The notes under the pieces are model-generated. The model made no database searches. It saw only the letters and a list, made by a program, of their open reading frames with translations, and was not told the DNA's origin. DNA of 64,000 nt from Pseudomonadales bacterium (GTDB taxonomy: Bacteria > Pseudomonadota > Gammaproteobacteria > Pseudomonadales > Azotimanducaceae). The stretch covers positions 1 to 64,000 of the forward strand of contig JAHRVQ010000091.1 in NCBI GenBank assembly GCA_019090615.1, in the 5' to 3' direction. Within the stretch, counting starts at the first letter, position 1, and each line of letters starts with the position of its first letter. The position numbers and the translations under genes are program-made. This document shows, one piece after another, positions 29,508 through 41,125 of this stretch.

Positions 29508-29918
29508 TTATCCTTCGTTTTTTTCTGAGCTGGATCCGCCAGACTCAAGCTGGTCAGGATGATTCGCAAGATCTTTCTTAATCGCAAGGTTTATAGCTTT
29601 GGATATACGCGCACCATTTTCAATCGTGTCATCATAATGAAATCTTAATTTGGGGGTAGTCCGAGTAACCAGGATTTTGGACAATCTAGTGCGCAGAAAA
29701 CCACTCGCATGATTAAGAACGTCTATTGCCTGCTGGTAGTTGTCCTCAGGCAACAGCGTTATATAGACCTCTGCATAAGCCAGATCACGGCTTACCTTGA
29801 CCTCATTAACGGTAACCATGCCTACCCGTGGGTCTTTAATTTCCATCTGAATAAGAATAGCCAATTCACGCTGAATTAGGTCTGCTACCCGTCGTCCTCT
29901 GCTAAATTCTCTGGGCAT
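29508..29918 (-). CDS. rbfA: ribosome-binding factor A
   Basis: RbfA is a KH-fold factor for late maturation of the 30S subunit and cold adaptation. The 136 residues include the typical IQRELAILIQ N-terminal helix and the SKDLxYAEVYIT-like strand. The C-terminus is polar and rich in Ser/Glu, longer than in E. coli. It sits between infB and truB with short spacers. Confidence 0.96.
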   Translation of the reverse strand: MPREFSRGRRVADLIQRELAILIQMEIKDPRVGMVTVNEVKVSRDLAYAEVYITLLPEDNYQQAIDVLNHASGFLRTRLSKILVTRTTPKLRFHYDDTIENGARISKAINLAIKKDLANHPDQLESGGSSSEKNEG

Positions 29919-29954
29919 ACCTTAGCCCTCGCTACCGATGAACTTCACGTTTTT

Positions 29955-32627
29955 CTATAACTCTCTGGCAACTTCACGAGGTTCAAAAACCTCTATCTGG
30001 TCACCCACCTTCACATCATTGTAGTTCTTCACACCAATCCCGCATTCGGTGCCATTACGAGCGCTTTCAACTTCAGCCTTATAATGCCGCAATGACTCAA
30101 GTTCGCCTTCATATATCACGATATTATCTCGCAGTACCCGTATTTTTTTCTGTTTATAAACTGTGCCTTCAATCACCATACAACCGGCAATCGTGCCAAG
30201 TTGCTTTGATTCAAATACGTCTCGTACTTCAGCAATACCAACAATTTCCTCACGTATTTCTGGCGATAACATACCCGACAGAGCAGCACGTACATCGTCC
30301 ACCAGATCGTAAATAACCTTATAATACCGTAGGTCTATAGACTCCGCTTCTATCTTCTTTCTCGCCGCTGAATCTGCGCGGACATTAAAACCAAACACCA
30401 CCGCACCGGCAGTCACTGCAAAATTAGCATCATGCTCTGCAATAGCACCGACGCCTGAGTAGACAATGTTCACTTTGACCTCGTCGTTACCTAGATCATT
30501 CAGTGCGCTAACAATAGCTTCCAGAGTTCCTCTAACATCTGCCTTTACGACGACGTTAAGGCATGAAATATTCTGTGAACCGAAGCTTTCCAACAAATTG
30601 TCCAGGCTGGCGGCAGGTGTTGCCAAGCGCTCATCATCAGCTTTTTGCTGACGGAAATCAGCAACTTCACGGGCCCGCTTTTCATCTTTCACAACCACAA
30701 ACGATTCGCCAGCAGCTGGCGGACCATTAAGCCCCAGGATAGTCACTGGGGTTGCTGGGCCAGCTGTTTTAACCACCTGTTCTCGATCGTTATTAATGGC
30801 TCGAACACGACCATATTTTTCACCAGCGACAATAACATCGCCTTTTTTCAAGGTGCCATTTTGAATTAATAAGGTAGCCACCGAACCGCGGCCTTTACTC
30901 AATTCTGACTCGACTACTACACCATGGGCAGGGCCATCTACGACAGCTGACAGCTCTAACAATTCAGCCTGGAGCAACACTGCCTCCAGTAGTTCGTCAA
31001 CACCTGCTCCAGTCAATGCTGAGACTGATACAAACTGAGTATCACCACCCCAACCGTCGGGGATCACGTCTCTTGCTGCGAGTTCATTCTTCACCCGTTC
31101 CGGGTCTGCGCCTTCTTTGTCAATTTTATTCACTGCCACAACCATTGGCACACCTGCTGCTTTAGCATGTTTTACTGCTTCTTCGGTCTGCGGCATTACA
31201 CCATCGTCTGCTGCCACGACCAAAATCACGATGTCGGTTGAATTAGCACCGCGCGATCGCATAGCAGAAAAGGCAGCATGGCCAGGAGTGTCAATAAAGC
31301 ATATTTCGCCATGTCCCGTAGCCACCCGATAAGCACCAATATGCTGGGTAATTCCACCGGCTTCACCAGATACCACGTCGGCTTTGCGAATAAAATCCAG
31401 TAATGAAGTTTTACCATGGTCAACATGACCCATTACCGTAACTACTGGGGCCCTAACTTCCGCATCACCATCAAGCGTCATCTCTTCTGAGATAAGCGAT
31501 TCTTCCAGCGCATCGGCGCTAATATATTTAGCTGTATGACCAAACTCTTCGACTATCATCGCGGCAACATCCTGCTCAACAGTCTGATTAATATTGGCCA
31601 TAACACCCAGGCCCATCAATGACTTAATAACCTCAGAGGCTTTAACAGATATTTTCTGTGACAATTGAGAAACACTAATGGACTCAGGAAGTTCAATTTC
31701 CCGTACCGCAACTTCCGTCGGCGCTTTAAATTGATGTTGGTGCCCACGACTTCTTGAGGGACGCCGCGCTCTTGTTCTGGAAAGCCCTAACGGCTTTCCA
31801 GCACGTCTGGAAACACCAGAATCATCGGAGCCTTTTAATTCTTCACTACGACGCCGTTTACTGCCATGTTTAGAACGCTTTTCTCTGGAATCTTTTTCAT
31901 CCAGATCATGCCGATCTCGTTTATCTTTACGATCACTAATTTTGGTAACTTCAAGCTCTTTCTTTTTCTTTGCAGCAACGTCTGCTGCCTGCTTTTTAAC
32001 TAAAGCTTCTTTTTCTTCTTCCACTGCCTTTAACTTTGCTTCAGCCTCGGCACTTCTCTTAACAGTTTCCTGCCGGCGCCGACTGGCTTCCGCTTCCATT
32101 TCCGCAAGGGCAGCTTTTCGTCGTGCAGCTTCATCAAGCACAGGAGGTTCTGGCTGCTCTTTTTCCACAGCTACCTCAATAGCTTCAGCTGCGCCGGAGT
32201 CAACCGCCTCATATTCAGGTTCAGCCGTTGCCTCTGCTGAACCATCTAGCTGGATTTTTTTCAATTTTTCAGCCGGACGAGCATCTGCATCAGCTGGGCT
32301 ATTGACATCAGACACGCCATTAGCATCAGTCTTACGTACATAAGTACGTTTTTTCCGAACCTCAACGTTAACAGTACGACCACGACCGGCGCTACCACCG
32401 GTCTTTAGCGTACTCAAGGTACGTCGTTTAAGCGTTATCTTTTTTGGCGAAGATTCTGATTCACCGTGGTGTTTTTTGATATTCACGAGCAGCGTCTGCT
32501 TCTCGCCTTCCGAGACAGGATCTCCTGGCTTTGTTTGGTGCAGGCCAGCTGCTTGCAATTGCTGCAATAAACGATCAACCGGAGTACCAATGGTATCGGC
32601 CAATTGCGATACAGTTACATCTGCCAT
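29955..32627 (-). CDS. infB: translation initiation factor IF-2
   Basis: IF-2 is the GTPase that brings initiator fMet-tRNA to the 30S subunit. The 890-residue protein has the IF2-N module at residues 1-50 and a long charged region (about 60-300) rich in Lys, Glu, Arg and Ala. A second IF2-N-like module follows at about 310-360. The G domain carries [17 protein letters not shown] and NKIDKEGA, and the beta-barrel and C-terminal fMet-binding domains complete it. In E. coli, internal starts make shorter isoforms; none was tested here. It begins 21 bp after the nusA stop. The initiator tRNA gene lies upstream in the same cluster. Confidence 0.97.
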   Translation of the reverse strand: MADVTVSQLADTIGTPVDRLLQQLQAAGLHQTKPGDPVSEGEKQTLLVNIKKHHGESESSPKKITLKRRTLSTLKTGGSAGRGRTVNVEVRKKRTYVRKTDANGVSDVNSPADADARPAEKLKKIQLDGSAEATAEPEYEAVDSGAAEAIEVAVEKEQPEPPVLDEAARRKAALAEMEAEASRRRQETVKRSAEAEAKLKAVEEEKEALVKKQAADVAAKKKKELEVTKISDRKDKRDRHDLDEKDSREKRSKHGSKRRRSEELKGSDDSGVSRRAGKPLGLSRTRARRPSRSRGHQHQFKAPTEVAVREIELPESISVSQLSQKISVKASEVIKSLMGLGVMANINQTVEQDVAAMIVEEFGHTAKYISADALEESLISEEMTLDGDAEVRAPVVTVMGHVDHGKTSLLDFIRKADVVSGEAGGITQHIGAYRVATGHGEICFIDTPGHAAFSAMRSRGANSTDIVILVVAADDGVMPQTEEAVKHAKAAGVPMVVAVNKIDKEGADPERVKNELAARDVIPDGWGGDTQFVSVSALTGAGVDELLEAVLLQAELLELSAVVDGPAHGVVVESELSKGRGSVATLLIQNGTLKKGDVIVAGEKYGRVRAINNDREQVVKTAGPATPVTILGLNGPPAAGESFVVVKDEKRAREVADFRQQKADDERLATPAASLDNLLESFGSQNISCLNVVVKADVRGTLEAIVSALNDLGNDEVKVNIVYSGVGAIAEHDANFAVTAGAVVFGFNVRADSAARKKIEAESIDLRYYKVIYDLVDDVRAALSGMLSPEIREEIVGIAEVRDVFESKQLGTIAGCMVIEGTVYKQKKIRVLRDNIVIYEGELESLRHYKAEVESARNGTECGIGVKNYNDVKVGDQIEVFEPREVAREL

Positions 32628-32648
32628 TCAATCACCTACTCTTGGGAT

Positions 32649-34154
32649 TCACGCCTCGTCGGCTGAATCCTCTTCAAACCAAGGAGCCCGCGCTGTCATA
32701 ATCAACTGCCCAGCCCGCTCCTCATCCAAACCATCAAAATCTAGTAGATCGTCAACAGCCTGCTCTGCTAAATCTTCCATGGTAACGATACCCTGCTTGG
32801 CCAATTGAAAGGCCAACCTTGTATCCATGCCTTCCATTTCCAACAAATCCTTTGCTGGCTCATTATTTTCAAGTTCTTCTTCACTAGTCAGTTCAAGTGT
32901 TGTTATAGCACTCTTGGCGCGATTACGAAGCTCATCAACAATCTCCGCATCAAATCCTTCAATCGCCACCATTTCTTCAACAGGTACATAGGCGACTTCT
33001 TCAAGTGTTGTAAAACCCTCTTCAGCCAATACCATTGCAACGTCTTCATCAACATCGAGCTGTTGCATGAAATTTTCAATAATTGATCCCGACTCACTCT
33101 CATGTTTTTCAGAGGCTTGTTCTTCGGTCATAATATTCAAAACCCAGCCAGTAAGTTCACTCGCTAGTCTGACATTTTGACCACCACGACCTATTGCCTG
33201 AGCAAGGTTATCCTCACTAACAGCAATATCCATGCTACCCGATTCTTCTTCGACAACAATTGATACTACCTCTGCAGGCGACATAGCATTGATTGCCAGC
33301 TGCGCCACATTATCGTCCCAAAGAACAATATCAATTCTTTCATTTCCCAGTTCACCGGATACCGCCTGAACTCTTGAACCTCGCATACCTACGCAAGCAC
33401 CAACAGGGTCAATACGCCCATCATTTGTCTTTACAGCAATTTTTGCCCGCGACCCTGGATCTCGCGCGGCACCAAGAATTTCAATCACACCGTCTGAAAT
33501 TTCTGGCACCTCAATCTTAAACAGCTCTATTAACATGTCAGGTTCTGTGCGAGATAAAGCCAATTGAGGCCCTCTCACTTCTGGTCGGACTTCTTTCAAT
33601 AAAGCTCTTAAGCGATCACCAGTACGGAAAGTCTCACGTGGAATCCATTCATCCCTTGGTAACAAGGCTTCTGCATTATTTCCAAGGTCGATAATCACAG
33701 CTTCACGACTTACTTTTTTAACCTGTCCACTAACTAACTCACCAACCCGTGACCGATAAGCATCAACCACCATTGCTCTTTCTGCTTCTCGAACCTTTTG
33801 TACAATTACCTGTTTGGCAGTCTGGGCAGCAATTCGGCCAAATCCTACTGACTCAACCTCATCCTCTACATAGTCACCAATCTGGATATCTGGATCATCT
33901 AACCGTGCTGCAGCCAAAGCCGTTTGAGACGCCGGTAAGTCCATGTCCTGATCGTCGTCAATCACAATCCATCGGCGAAAAGTTATATATTCGCCGTCTT
34001 CGGGATTAATTTTTACTCGCAGTTCAACATCTTCGCTATACCGCTTCTTGGTCGCAATCGCCAGGGCCGTTTCCAGGGCATCAAAAATCACCTCTTGAGG
34101 CACGCCCTTCTCGTTAGAGACGGAATCTACAACCAATAATATTTCTTTACTCAT
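32649..34154 (-). CDS. nusA: transcription termination/antitermination protein NusA
   Basis: NusA binds RNA polymerase and modulates pausing, termination and antitermination. Domain order: an N-terminal polymerase-binding domain (about 1-125), S1 (about 135-200), two KH domains (about 230-345) and two acidic repeat domains at the C-terminus, the full gammaproteobacterial form. The start ATG at 34154 ([12 protein letters not shown]) has AGAGG at suitable spacing; the longer frame from 34175 would add seven residues without family support. It is downstream of rimP and two tRNA genes. In E. coli NusA represses this operon. Confidence 0.97.
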   Translation of the reverse strand: MSKEILLVVDSVSNEKGVPQEVIFDALETALAIATKKRYSEDVELRVKINPEDGEYITFRRWIVIDDDQDMDLPASQTALAAARLDDPDIQIGDYVEDEVESVGFGRIAAQTAKQVIVQKVREAERAMVVDAYRSRVGELVSGQVKKVSREAVIIDLGNNAEALLPRDEWIPRETFRTGDRLRALLKEVRPEVRGPQLALSRTEPDMLIELFKIEVPEISDGVIEILGAARDPGSRAKIAVKTNDGRIDPVGACVGMRGSRVQAVSGELGNERIDIVLWDDNVAQLAINAMSPAEVVSIVVEEESGSMDIAVSEDNLAQAIGRGGQNVRLASELTGWVLNIMTEEQASEKHESESGSIIENFMQQLDVDEDVAMVLAEEGFTTLEEVAYVPVEEMVAIEGFDAEIVDELRNRAKSAITTLELTSEEELENNEPAKDLLEMEGMDTRLAFQLAKQGIVTMEDLAEQAVDDLLDFDGLDEERAGQLIMTARAPWFEEDSADEA

Positions 34155-34241
34155 TACATTGCCTCTACCTGACAATATAGCTAAATGACGCGTCAGGCTT
34201 AACCTTGATTTAACAACCAGGCCGTCCGTGCTTCGCCTTTT

Positions 34242-34300
34242 CGATTACAAAGTCGGAACTTTAATTTAAAAGTCGTAACTCTATTCAAAAGTCGGAACAA
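34242..34300. repeat. about 20-bp tandem array x3 over the rimP 3' end
   Basis: On the minus strand, three imperfect copies of GTTCCGACTTTTGAATAGA follow one another with periods of 19-20 bp. The first copy is the last codons and stop of rimP; the others lie downstream. AGTCGGAAC, AGTCGTAAC and AGTCGGAAC anchor the three units at 34251, 34271 and 34290 on the plus strand. Confidence 0.75.
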
Positions 34301-34730
34301 CGTTCGCTCTATCAATGTCTTCAAGCGGAAACAAGTATTCATCATCTCCTATTCTTAAAACGACATCACCATCCTCTATGCCACAATTTATACCGATATA
34401 CTTCCTCTTACCTTCATAGGGAGCATACAAGCTCATCTTTATCTCAGCACCCTTATACAGCTTATATTGAGCCTCTGTGAACAACCGCCGGTCAATACCT
34501 GGGGACGATACTTCAAGAGTATATTTACTCTTGATAGGGTCTTCAACGTCAAACAGGCTACTGATCTGTCTACTTATCCTCGCACAATCATCTGCATCCA
34601 CGCCATCTTTCGCATCAATATAGACTTTTAGAACGGAGTAACGTCCCTGAGTCAAATACTCAACGCCCCAAAGATCACAGCCCAGTCCTACAACTACTGG
34701 CTCAATTAGCGATGTAAGCTGCTCCTTCAC
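34281..34730 (-). CDS. rimP: ribosome maturation factor RimP
   Basis: RimP assists 30S assembly before the pseudoknot forms. The 149-residue protein has the two-domain form: an N-terminal alpha/beta domain containing GCDLWGVEY and YSVLKVYID, and a C-terminal SH3-like barrel. The conserved segment LEVSSPGIDRRLF is intact. It is the first protein gene after the tRNA genes and leads the nusA-infB-rbfA-truB-rpsO-pnp series. Its last codons are repeated downstream in a tandem array. Confidence 0.96.
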   Translation of the reverse strand: MKEQLTSLIEPVVVGLGCDLWGVEYLTQGRYSVLKVYIDAKDGVDADDCARISRQISSLFDVEDPIKSKYTLEVSSPGIDRRLFTEAQYKLYKGAEIKMSLYAPYEGKRKYIGINCGIEDGDVVLRIGDDEYLFPLEDIDRANVVPTFE

Positions 34731-34824
34731 GTTTTCTACACCAAATTCTGTTCTAAACCAAATTCCTGGCTCTTTACCTACCAGACCCGAGTACCGCTAT
34801 ACCAAATTCAGGCTGGCTAAACAA

Positions 34825-34847
34825 AAAATGGGCATTAAGCCCATTTT
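34825..34847 (-). terminator. intrinsic terminator upstream of rimP
   Basis: AAAATGGGC (34825-34833) and GCCCATTTT (34839-34847) form a perfect 9-bp stem with a five-base loop. On the minus strand the stem is followed by six U residues. It lies between the tRNA genes and rimP, about 95 bp before the rimP start, and is the second of two tandem hairpins. Partial read-through would couple tRNA and nusA expression. Confidence 0.7.
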
Positions 34848-34921
34848 CACAATAGAGTAGTCGCGCTACTCAAACTCTTATCAATTGGGACAGCAATTAA
34901 TACAACTGCCACCTAACCTAA

Positions 34922-34945
34922 CAAAAAGCCCCTGAAAAGGGGCTT
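34922..34945 (-). terminator. intrinsic terminator after the tRNA genes
   Basis: AAGCCCCT (34926-34933) and AGGGGCTT (34938-34945) form a perfect G/C-rich stem with a four-base loop, followed on the minus strand by a U-tract. It ends the tRNA-Leu/tRNA-fMet transcript about 90 bp after tRNA-fMet. Together with the second hairpin it fills the roughly 300-bp gene-free stretch before rimP. Confidence 0.85.
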
Positions 34946-35037
34946 CTTTGTCATACAAACGCCCTGTTTAAGGCGCTACAACCTCTTATTCAACATCCAA
35001 CTTACTTTGTTAACCTAGAGGTACCTGTCGTTGTGAT

Positions 35038-35114
<77 letters not shown>

Positions 35115-35237
35115 ACAACAAGGGAGCGAATTATATGGATGCTTTCAGGCCTGGTCAACCATCTTTGCAATTAATATCCATAACTCTCTGTAGTTTTACT
35201 GAAAATAACAACATTGCCAAAACACGGCTAAAATATC

Positions 35238-35324
35238 TGGTGCCGAAGAGAGGACTTGAACCTCCACGAGCATAAGCTCACCACCCCCTCAAGATGGCGT
35301 GTCTACCAATTTCACCACTTCGGC
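35238..35324 (-). tRNA. leuU: tRNA-Leu (GAG)
   Basis: An 87-nt class II tRNA with a long variable arm. The anticodon loop CTTGAGG gives anticodon GAG. Acceptor arms GCCGAAG and CTTCGGC pair fully, and CCA is encoded. It sits between secG and the initiator tRNA, the position of leuU in E. coli. Confidence 0.96.
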
Positions 35325-35388
35325 GGCTAGAACTAATATCTTTGATCAGAGCTCGATTATACGACCCTCGACCAACCCTGGCCAGAAA

Positions 35389-35796
35389 TCATTCAGGGAT
35401 TTCTGCTTCATTGGGTAAAGTCGCCGGCACCTCACTATTGGACCTCGCTTCATTAATCTGCGGCACCTCAACAGAGAGCACATCCGCCGGATAATCCGAT
35501 ATATCTTGTTCAATAACCTGGGGCACACCTAAATCTCGCATAGCAACTGATTTTTCTTTGGCAAAATAGGCAAGCGCAAAGCTAGTAATAAAAAATGCAA
35601 TGGCTAAAGACGTCGTCATTTTGGTTAAAAAGTTTCCAGCGCCGGAACTACCAAATACCGTACTAGCAGACCCACCACCGAACCCTGAGCCGGCATCGGC
35701 TCCTTTCCCATGTTGTATAAGCACCAGACCAATAATTGCCAGGCCTGCTAAGACATGAAGAATCAATATTAATGTTTCAAGAATTTGTGGTTCCAT
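35389..35796 (-). CDS. secG: preprotein translocase subunit SecG
   Basis: SecG is the small two-helix subunit of the SecYEG channel. The 135-residue product has membrane segments at about residues 4-22 and 54-73, separated by the conserved GKGADAGSGFGGGSASTVFGS-type loop. The C-terminal 60 residues are polar and exceed the usual length, as in many gammaproteobacteria. The start is 12 bp from the tpiA stop, so the two share a message. tRNA genes follow. Confidence 0.95.
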   Translation of the reverse strand: MEPQILETLILILHVLAGLAIIGLVLIQHGKGADAGSGFGGGSASTVFGSSGAGNFLTKMTTSLAIAFFITSFALAYFAKEKSVAMRDLGVPQVIEQDISDYPADVLSVEVPQINEARSNSEVPATLPNEAEIPE

Positions 35797-35808
35797 ATGT
35801 CACTCGGT

Positions 35809-36564
35809 CTACTGATATTTTTTCTGTGTTGATGCACAAATCGCGAGGAATGCATCTGCGTCTAACGACGCCCCACCCACTAACGCACCATCTATATTTT
35901 TCTGTGAAAACAATTCCGCGGAATTTTTCTCGTTCACACTACCGCCATAAATAATTTTAATAAGCTCAGAAATATTTTCATCAAAGCCACACAAGATATC
36001 TCTCAACTTCTTATGTACCGCCTCTGCCTGCTCTGGTGTCGCCGTCTCGCCAGTACCTATCGCCCAAATCGGCTCATAGGCAATTATTGCATGGGCGAAA
36101 CTATCAATACCGTTTTTTTCCAGCACTGCTAATATTTGCGACTCAACTACACCTTCTGTTGCACCAGCCTGGCGTTGTTCCAGTGATTCGCCAACACATA
36201 ATATGGGCGTTATACCTGCTCTCAAACAGGCTGCAAACTTTAACGCCACCTGCGCATCGGTTTCTGCATACAAGCTACGCCGCTCACTATGCCCCACTAT
36301 GGCATATTCGCAACCATATTCGCGCAACATCTCCGCTGATACCTCACCGGTATATGCGCCAGCTTCACGCCAATCCAGGTTTTGCGCCCCCAGCTTAATC
36401 GAACAATTCGCCAATACATGCCCCACACTCTCCAAAAACACAGCTGGTGAGCACAGTACACTTAAACAATCATAATCAGCTTTTGCCAATACACCCGACA
36501 GCCTATTTACACTATCTCTGGTACCGTTCATTTTCCAGTTTGCGACAATAATCGATTGTCTCAT
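35809..36564 (-). CDS. tpiA: triosephosphate isomerase
   Basis: TpiA interconverts dihydroxyacetone phosphate and glyceraldehyde-3-phosphate. The 251-residue TIM barrel keeps the N-terminal NWKMNG lysine, the catalytic His in VGHSERR and the catalytic Glu in AYEPIWAIGTG. The phosphate loop GGSVN and the GALVGGASL end are intact. Between tpiA and glmM there are 170 bp with two AT-rich palindromes and no gene. Confidence 0.97.
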   Translation of the reverse strand: MRQSIIVANWKMNGTRDSVNRLSGVLAKADYDCLSVLCSPAVFLESVGHVLANCSIKLGAQNLDWREAGAYTGEVSAEMLREYGCEYAIVGHSERRSLYAETDAQVALKFAACLRAGITPILCVGESLEQRQAGATEGVVESQILAVLEKNGIDSFAHAIIAYEPIWAIGTGETATPEQAEAVHKKLRDILCGFDENISELIKIIYGGSVNEKNSAELFSQKNIDGALVGGASLDADAFLAICASTQKKYQ

Positions 36565-36667
36565 GGCTTTACTCTCAAACGGCTGCGCATATTAAACCGT
36601 TTAATATTAAGTTTCAACGAGTCAACACCGGCGGGCCTTTCACCGCCAGCGCAATTAGTCGACTTAA

Positions 36668-36685
36668 TAGGCAATACGTTGCCTA
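36668..36685 (-). other. palindromic hairpin between glmM and tpiA
   Basis: TAGGCAA and TTGCCTA pair around a TACG loop, about 50 bp after the glmM stop. A second palindrome ATATTAAA/TTTAATAT lies near 36590-36607, just before tpiA. Neither has a U-tract. They may be weak terminators or operators. Confidence 0.35.
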
Positions 36686-36734
36686 ATATAAACCACACCA
36701 TAAAACGACCCAATTCTTAGTTCACCTGTAAGTT

Positions 36735-38090
36735 CTAGACTGACGATTTTTCTACCACACGGGCTAGTGTTGCCGATAACTCGTTAACCAATTTTTGATC
36801 TCTACCTTCAACCATAACCCGCACTAATGGCTCGGTACCAGAGGGTCGTAATAACACTCGACCCGTACCGTTAAGGGCCTGTTCGGCCTGTTTTACAGCA
36901 TCAATTACCACCGCGCTATTTACTACTTCCTTATTACAGGCGACATTTATCATCTTTTGCGGGTATTTGCTCATGCCCTTTTTAAGTTGGCCAAGGGATT
37001 CACCCGTATCAACTAAAGCAGCGATCACCTGTAAAGCCGACACAATCCCATCACCCGTACTTGTAGTATCCAAACATAGAATATGCCCAGAAGACTCTCC
37101 CCCCAATTGCCATTGCTGTTGTTGCAACTCAGCAAGCACATAACGATCTCCCACATCGGCCCGAATAAAATCAATATTTGAATCTGCCATGGCCTTCTCA
37201 AGCCCAAAATTGCTCATTAATGTGCCAACCACCCCGCCGCGCAGAACACCCTGCTCCTGACGGAATTTGGCAATAATAAACAACAACTCATCGCCGTCTA
37301 CTATTTCACCTTCGGCGTCCACCATTATTAAACGATCTCCGTCGCCATCAAAAGCGACGCCATAATCTGCCTTAACCTCCAGGACCTTAGCCCTCAACGT
37401 CTCCGGATAAGTAGAGCCAATATTGTGGTTAATATTAATTCCATCTGGAGAAACACCCAGTTCAATCACCTCTGCACCTAGTTCACGAAACACATTAGGT
37501 GCAATATGATAAGTAGCACCGTTGGCGCAATCTATTACAATCCGGTGCCCCTTAAGGTTTTGCTTTGCGGCAAAGCAACTTTTACAAAATTCTATATACC
37601 TGCCAGCCGCATCATCAACCCGTGTCACCTTGCCAAGCTTATTCGAATCGACCATTTGCATGAGCGTACTTGCCTCTTGAATACGCTCCTCAATAGCCAA
37701 CTCCACTGCATCTGGCAATTTCTCTCCTTGCCCGGAAAAGAATTTAATGCCGTTATCATAGTAAGCATTATGCGAAGCACTGATGACAATTCCTGCCTGC
37801 GCGCTAAAAGTTCGCGTCAAATAAGCAATCGCCGGCGTTGGCATCGGCCCCAATAAAAGCACATCCATACCCGCCGAAACCAGGCCAGCCTCTAAAGCTG
37901 ACTCAAACATATATCCAGATATACGTGTGTCTTTACCAATTAATATTCTGCCCACCCCTTCGGCAGCAAAAACTTTCCCGGCCGCCCAGCCGAGACGTAA
38001 CATAAAATCTGCAGTGATCGGGTGTTCACCCACTTTGCCTCGTATGCCATCGGTTCCAAAATATGCTTTCTTCAATATCTTCTGTCCCAA
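36735..38090 (-). CDS. glmM: phosphoglucosamine mutase
   Basis: GlmM converts glucosamine-6-phosphate to glucosamine-1-phosphate for peptidoglycan and LPS precursors. The 451-residue alpha-D-phosphohexomutase has the phosphoserine loop [14 protein letters not shown] near residue 106, the Mg-binding DGDGDR near 249, GGESSGH, and the C-terminal phosphate loop [12 protein letters not shown]. The start includes a few residues (MGQKILKK) ahead of the conserved YFGTDGIRG; no nearer start codon competes. folP ends 30 bp upstream. Confidence 0.97.
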   Translation of the reverse strand: MGQKILKKAYFGTDGIRGKVGEHPITADFMLRLGWAAGKVFAAEGVGRILIGKDTRISGYMFESALEAGLVSAGMDVLLLGPMPTPAIAYLTRTFSAQAGIVISASHNAYYDNGIKFFSGQGEKLPDAVELAIEERIQEASTLMQMVDSNKLGKVTRVDDAAGRYIEFCKSCFAAKQNLKGHRIVIDCANGATYHIAPNVFRELGAEVIELGVSPDGININHNIGSTYPETLRAKVLEVKADYGVAFDGDGDRLIMVDAEGEIVDGDELLFIIAKFRQEQGVLRGGVVGTLMSNFGLEKAMADSNIDFIRADVGDRYVLAELQQQQWQLGGESSGHILCLDTTSTGDGIVSALQVIAALVDTGESLGQLKKGMSKYPQKMINVACNKEVVNSAVVIDAVKQAEQALNGTGRVLLRPSGTEPLVRVMVEGRDQKLVNELSATLARVVEKSSV

Positions 38091-38120
38091 TCCATGTGTA
38101 TTTAACTCTATACCCAGTTG

Positions 38121-38975
38121 CTAGCGTACTTTTTCGGCCACGATAGCCGCTTCAACCATCAACGCGGCCTTTGTTTCTGCGACATCGTGCACCCTGATAA
38201 TAGACGCGCCATTTCTAACACAAACCAATGCACCAACAACACTACCAAGGATTAGAAGCTCCGAAGAATCTTTAGTTTGCCCACCTGCTACAATTTCACC
38301 AATAGTACGCTTTCTCGATAAACCAACCAACAAAGGTCTGTGCAGACATTCAAACTCTTGCAATCGATTAACAATTTGCAAATTATGCTGCGGCGTTTTC
38401 CCAAACCCAAACCCTGGATCAAGAACAACTTTGTCGAGCGAAATACCTGCCTCAGTACAAGCCTGTAAGCGCTCTCGAAAAAAAGTAATGATTTCAGCAA
38501 CAACATCTTTATAGGTAGGTTTTTGTTGCATGTTCTCCGGCAAACCGGACATATGCATCAAACACACTGGCAAATTCGATTCGGCCACAACGGCCAGGGC
38601 ACCTGGGTTTTGCAAAGCGCGAACATCATTTATCAGGTCTACACCTAGCTCAGCAGCGGCTAGCATCACTTCAGGTTTACTGGTGTCAATTGACAATGGA
38701 ATGTCGAATCGGCGTCGAAGCTGCTCTAAAACAGGTATCACTCGTTCAAGCTCTTCATTAACGGCTAAAGGTGTTGCACCTGGCCGAGTGGACTCTCCAC
38801 CGACATCGATTATGTCTACTCCGGCTTGCACCATCCGTTCGGCATGCTGTACTGCTTTTACAGCTTTTATATATCTTCCACCGTCAGAAAATGAATCTGG
38901 GGTCACATTAAGAACGCCCATCACGGCAGGTTTGGGCAAGTTATCTAGCATACTAGACCCAAAGCGGTGTGACAA
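38121..38975 (-). CDS. folP: dihydropteroate synthase
   Basis: FolP condenses p-aminobenzoate with dihydropterin pyrophosphate in folate synthesis and is the sulfonamide target. The 284-residue TIM barrel shows the signatures MGVLNVTPDSFSDGG near residue 19 and GVDIIDVGGESTRPGA near 53, plus the C-terminal IIRVHDVAE. It follows ftsH and precedes glmM as in E. coli. Confidence 0.97.
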   Translation of the reverse strand: MSHRFGSSMLDNLPKPAVMGVLNVTPDSFSDGGRYIKAVKAVQHAERMVQAGVDIIDVGGESTRPGATPLAVNEELERVIPVLEQLRRRFDIPLSIDTSKPEVMLAAAELGVDLINDVRALQNPGALAVVAESNLPVCLMHMSGLPENMQQKPTYKDVVAEIITFFRERLQACTEAGISLDKVVLDPGFGFGKTPQHNLQIVNRLQEFECLHRPLLVGLSRKRTIGEIVAGGQTKDSSELLILGSVVGALVCVRNGASIIRVHDVAETKAALMVEAAIVAEKVR

Positions 38976-39120
38976 AGCGTTGCCCCAACTGATAAATCAT
39001 TAAAGATAGTGCAAAAACATCGTGTAACGGGAAGATACATACTACCAACGGCTCAGCCGGTATCTTTCACTATCGCCACTAGCAGACAAGTATCTCCTCC
39101 GCGCCTTTGGAATTTTAATA

Positions 39121-41049
39121 TCAATGCTCTCCGGCAGGCCCACCAACAGATCCACTCGGTCTTGACTTCGGTTCTGACTCAGCTTCTGAGCTTGCACCTG
39201 GCGCGCTATCATCATCATTCCAGCTTTTTGGCGGATTTGGCACACGGCCCGCCATAATATCGTCGATCTGGTCCTTATCAATAGTTTCATAATCCAGAAG
39301 TGCATTTGCCATGCTATCCAGCTTTTCACGATGCTCTTCAAGAACAAGTTTTGCTCTTGTATAACATTCATCAACTATGGCTCGCACTTCTTCATCGATT
39401 AAACGTGCTGTTTCACCTGACACCTGAAATTTCGGTGAACCAGCGGACATACCAAGAAAAACTTCCTGGTTGTCTTCTGCATACATCAACGGACCAAGCT
39501 TTTTTGAAAGGCCCCATTTTGTAACCAGGTTCTTTGCCATGGTTGTGGCATGTTGGATATCATTGGAGGCACCCGTTGTAACGCCATCTGCACCGAGTGT
39601 TATTTCTTCAGCAATACGCCCCCCAAATGCCGAACATATTTTTGAATAAATAGCATTTTTACTAATGGAATATCGGTCTTCCTCAGGCAGAAACATAGTC
39701 ACACCCAACGCCTGACCACGAGGAATAATTGTTACTTTATAGGTCGGATCATGATCCGGCATAAGATAGGCGACGATACAATGGCCCGCCTCATGGTAGG
39801 CGGTGTTACGCTTTTCGGCATCGGACATCACCATACTTTTTCGTTCAGCGCCCATCATTATTTTGTCTTTAGCCTGCTCAAATTGCTCCATATTTACAGT
39901 TCTGAGACTTTGCCGTGCAGCAAACAATGCCGCTTCGTTAACCAGGTTAGCCAGGTCAGCACCAGAAAAACCGGGCGTACCCCGGGCAATAAAGGAAGGT
40001 TCAACATCAGCGCCCAAAGGCACTTTGCGCATATGCACTTTTAAAATCATTTCCCGACCACGGATATCCGGTAAACTCACAACCACCTGCCGATCAAATC
40101 TACCGGGCCTTAACAGTGCGGGATCAAGTACATCAGGTCTATTGGTGGCTGCAATAACAATCACACCATCATTACCCTCAAAGCCATCCATTTCGACCAG
40201 CAATTGATTTAACGTTTGTTCCCTTTCATCATGCCCGCCACCAAGCCCAGCACCACGATGACGACCAACAGCATCAATTTCATCGATAAAAATGATACAT
40301 GGAGACTGTTTCTTGGCCTGTTCAAACATATCCCTCACCCGGGACGCACCAACGCCAACAAACATTTCGACAAAATCTGATCCGGAAATCGAGAAAAATG
40401 GTACCTTGGCCTCACCAGCGATTGCCTTGGCCAACAACGTTTTACCCGTTCCAGGTTGGCCGACCATCAGAATACCACGAGGAATCTTGCCGCCTAACTT
40501 CTGAAATTTGCCAGGGTCCTGCAAAAACTCCACCAGCTCCTGGACATCTTCCTTAGCTTCGTCAACCCCTGCCACATCTGCAAATGTGGTCTTAATCTGG
40601 TCTTCACCCAGTAGTTTGGCCTTGCTCTTACCAAAGGTTAAGGGACCGCCACGGCCGCCACTGCCGCCTTGCATTTGTCGCATAAAGAACATAAACACGG
40701 CAATAATTACCAGGATAGGAAAACTTGCCACCAACAATTGCGTCCAGATCGATTGCTCTTCAGGTCGATTAGCGCGGAATTCCACATTGTGGTCCTGCAT
40801 ATCATCGATCAAAGCCTTGTCTTCAATCTGCGGCTGGATGGTCTCGAAAATTGAGCCGTCAAATCGACGCCCAGAGATTACAAGTCCATTCACATTCACC
40901 TCTTTTACCTGGCCATTTTTGACCATTTTAAGAAAGGTCGAATATTCGATTTCTTCATTGCCTGAACTAGTATCAAAATTACGAAACAATGTAATAAGTA
41001 CTGCAGCAATAATTAACCAAAGCAGTAAATTTTTTCCCATATCGTTCAA
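39121..41049 (-). CDS. ftsH: ATP-dependent zinc metalloprotease FtsH
   Basis: FtsH is the membrane-anchored AAA+ protease for misfolded membrane proteins, sigma32 and LpxC. It has two N-terminal membrane segments (about 6-24 and 103-122) around a periplasmic domain. The AAA+ module follows with GQPGTGKT near residue 200, [11 protein letters not shown] and the second region of homology. The M41 domain carries the zinc motif HEAGH near residue 420. GGAGG lies 8 bases before the TTG at 41049, which favours that start over the ATG three codons on. The Gly/Ser/Glu-rich C-terminus is normal. Confidence 0.97.
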   Translation of the reverse strand: MNDMGKNLLLWLIIAAVLITLFRNFDTSSGNEEIEYSTFLKMVKNGQVKEVNVNGLVISGRRFDGSIFETIQPQIEDKALIDDMQDHNVEFRANRPEEQSIWTQLLVASFPILVIIAVFMFFMRQMQGGSGGRGGPLTFGKSKAKLLGEDQIKTTFADVAGVDEAKEDVQELVEFLQDPGKFQKLGGKIPRGILMVGQPGTGKTLLAKAIAGEAKVPFFSISGSDFVEMFVGVGASRVRDMFEQAKKQSPCIIFIDEIDAVGRHRGAGLGGGHDEREQTLNQLLVEMDGFEGNDGVIVIAATNRPDVLDPALLRPGRFDRQVVVSLPDIRGREMILKVHMRKVPLGADVEPSFIARGTPGFSGADLANLVNEAALFAARQSLRTVNMEQFEQAKDKIMMGAERKSMVMSDAEKRNTAYHEAGHCIVAYLMPDHDPTYKVTIIPRGQALGVTMFLPEEDRYSISKNAIYSKICSAFGGRIAEEITLGADGVTTGASNDIQHATTMAKNLVTKWGLSKKLGPLMYAEDNQEVFLGMSAGSPKFQVSGETARLIDEEVRAIVDECYTRAKLVLEEHREKLDSMANALLDYETIDKDQIDDIMAGRVPNPPKSWNDDDSAPGASSEAESEPKSRPSGSVGGPAGEH

Positions 41050-41125
41050 CGGATCGCCCTCCTCACTGTCTGCACGATAGGCTTCTAGCCGCGCAGAATA
41101 CCAACCTTACTATAGATCAAAAACT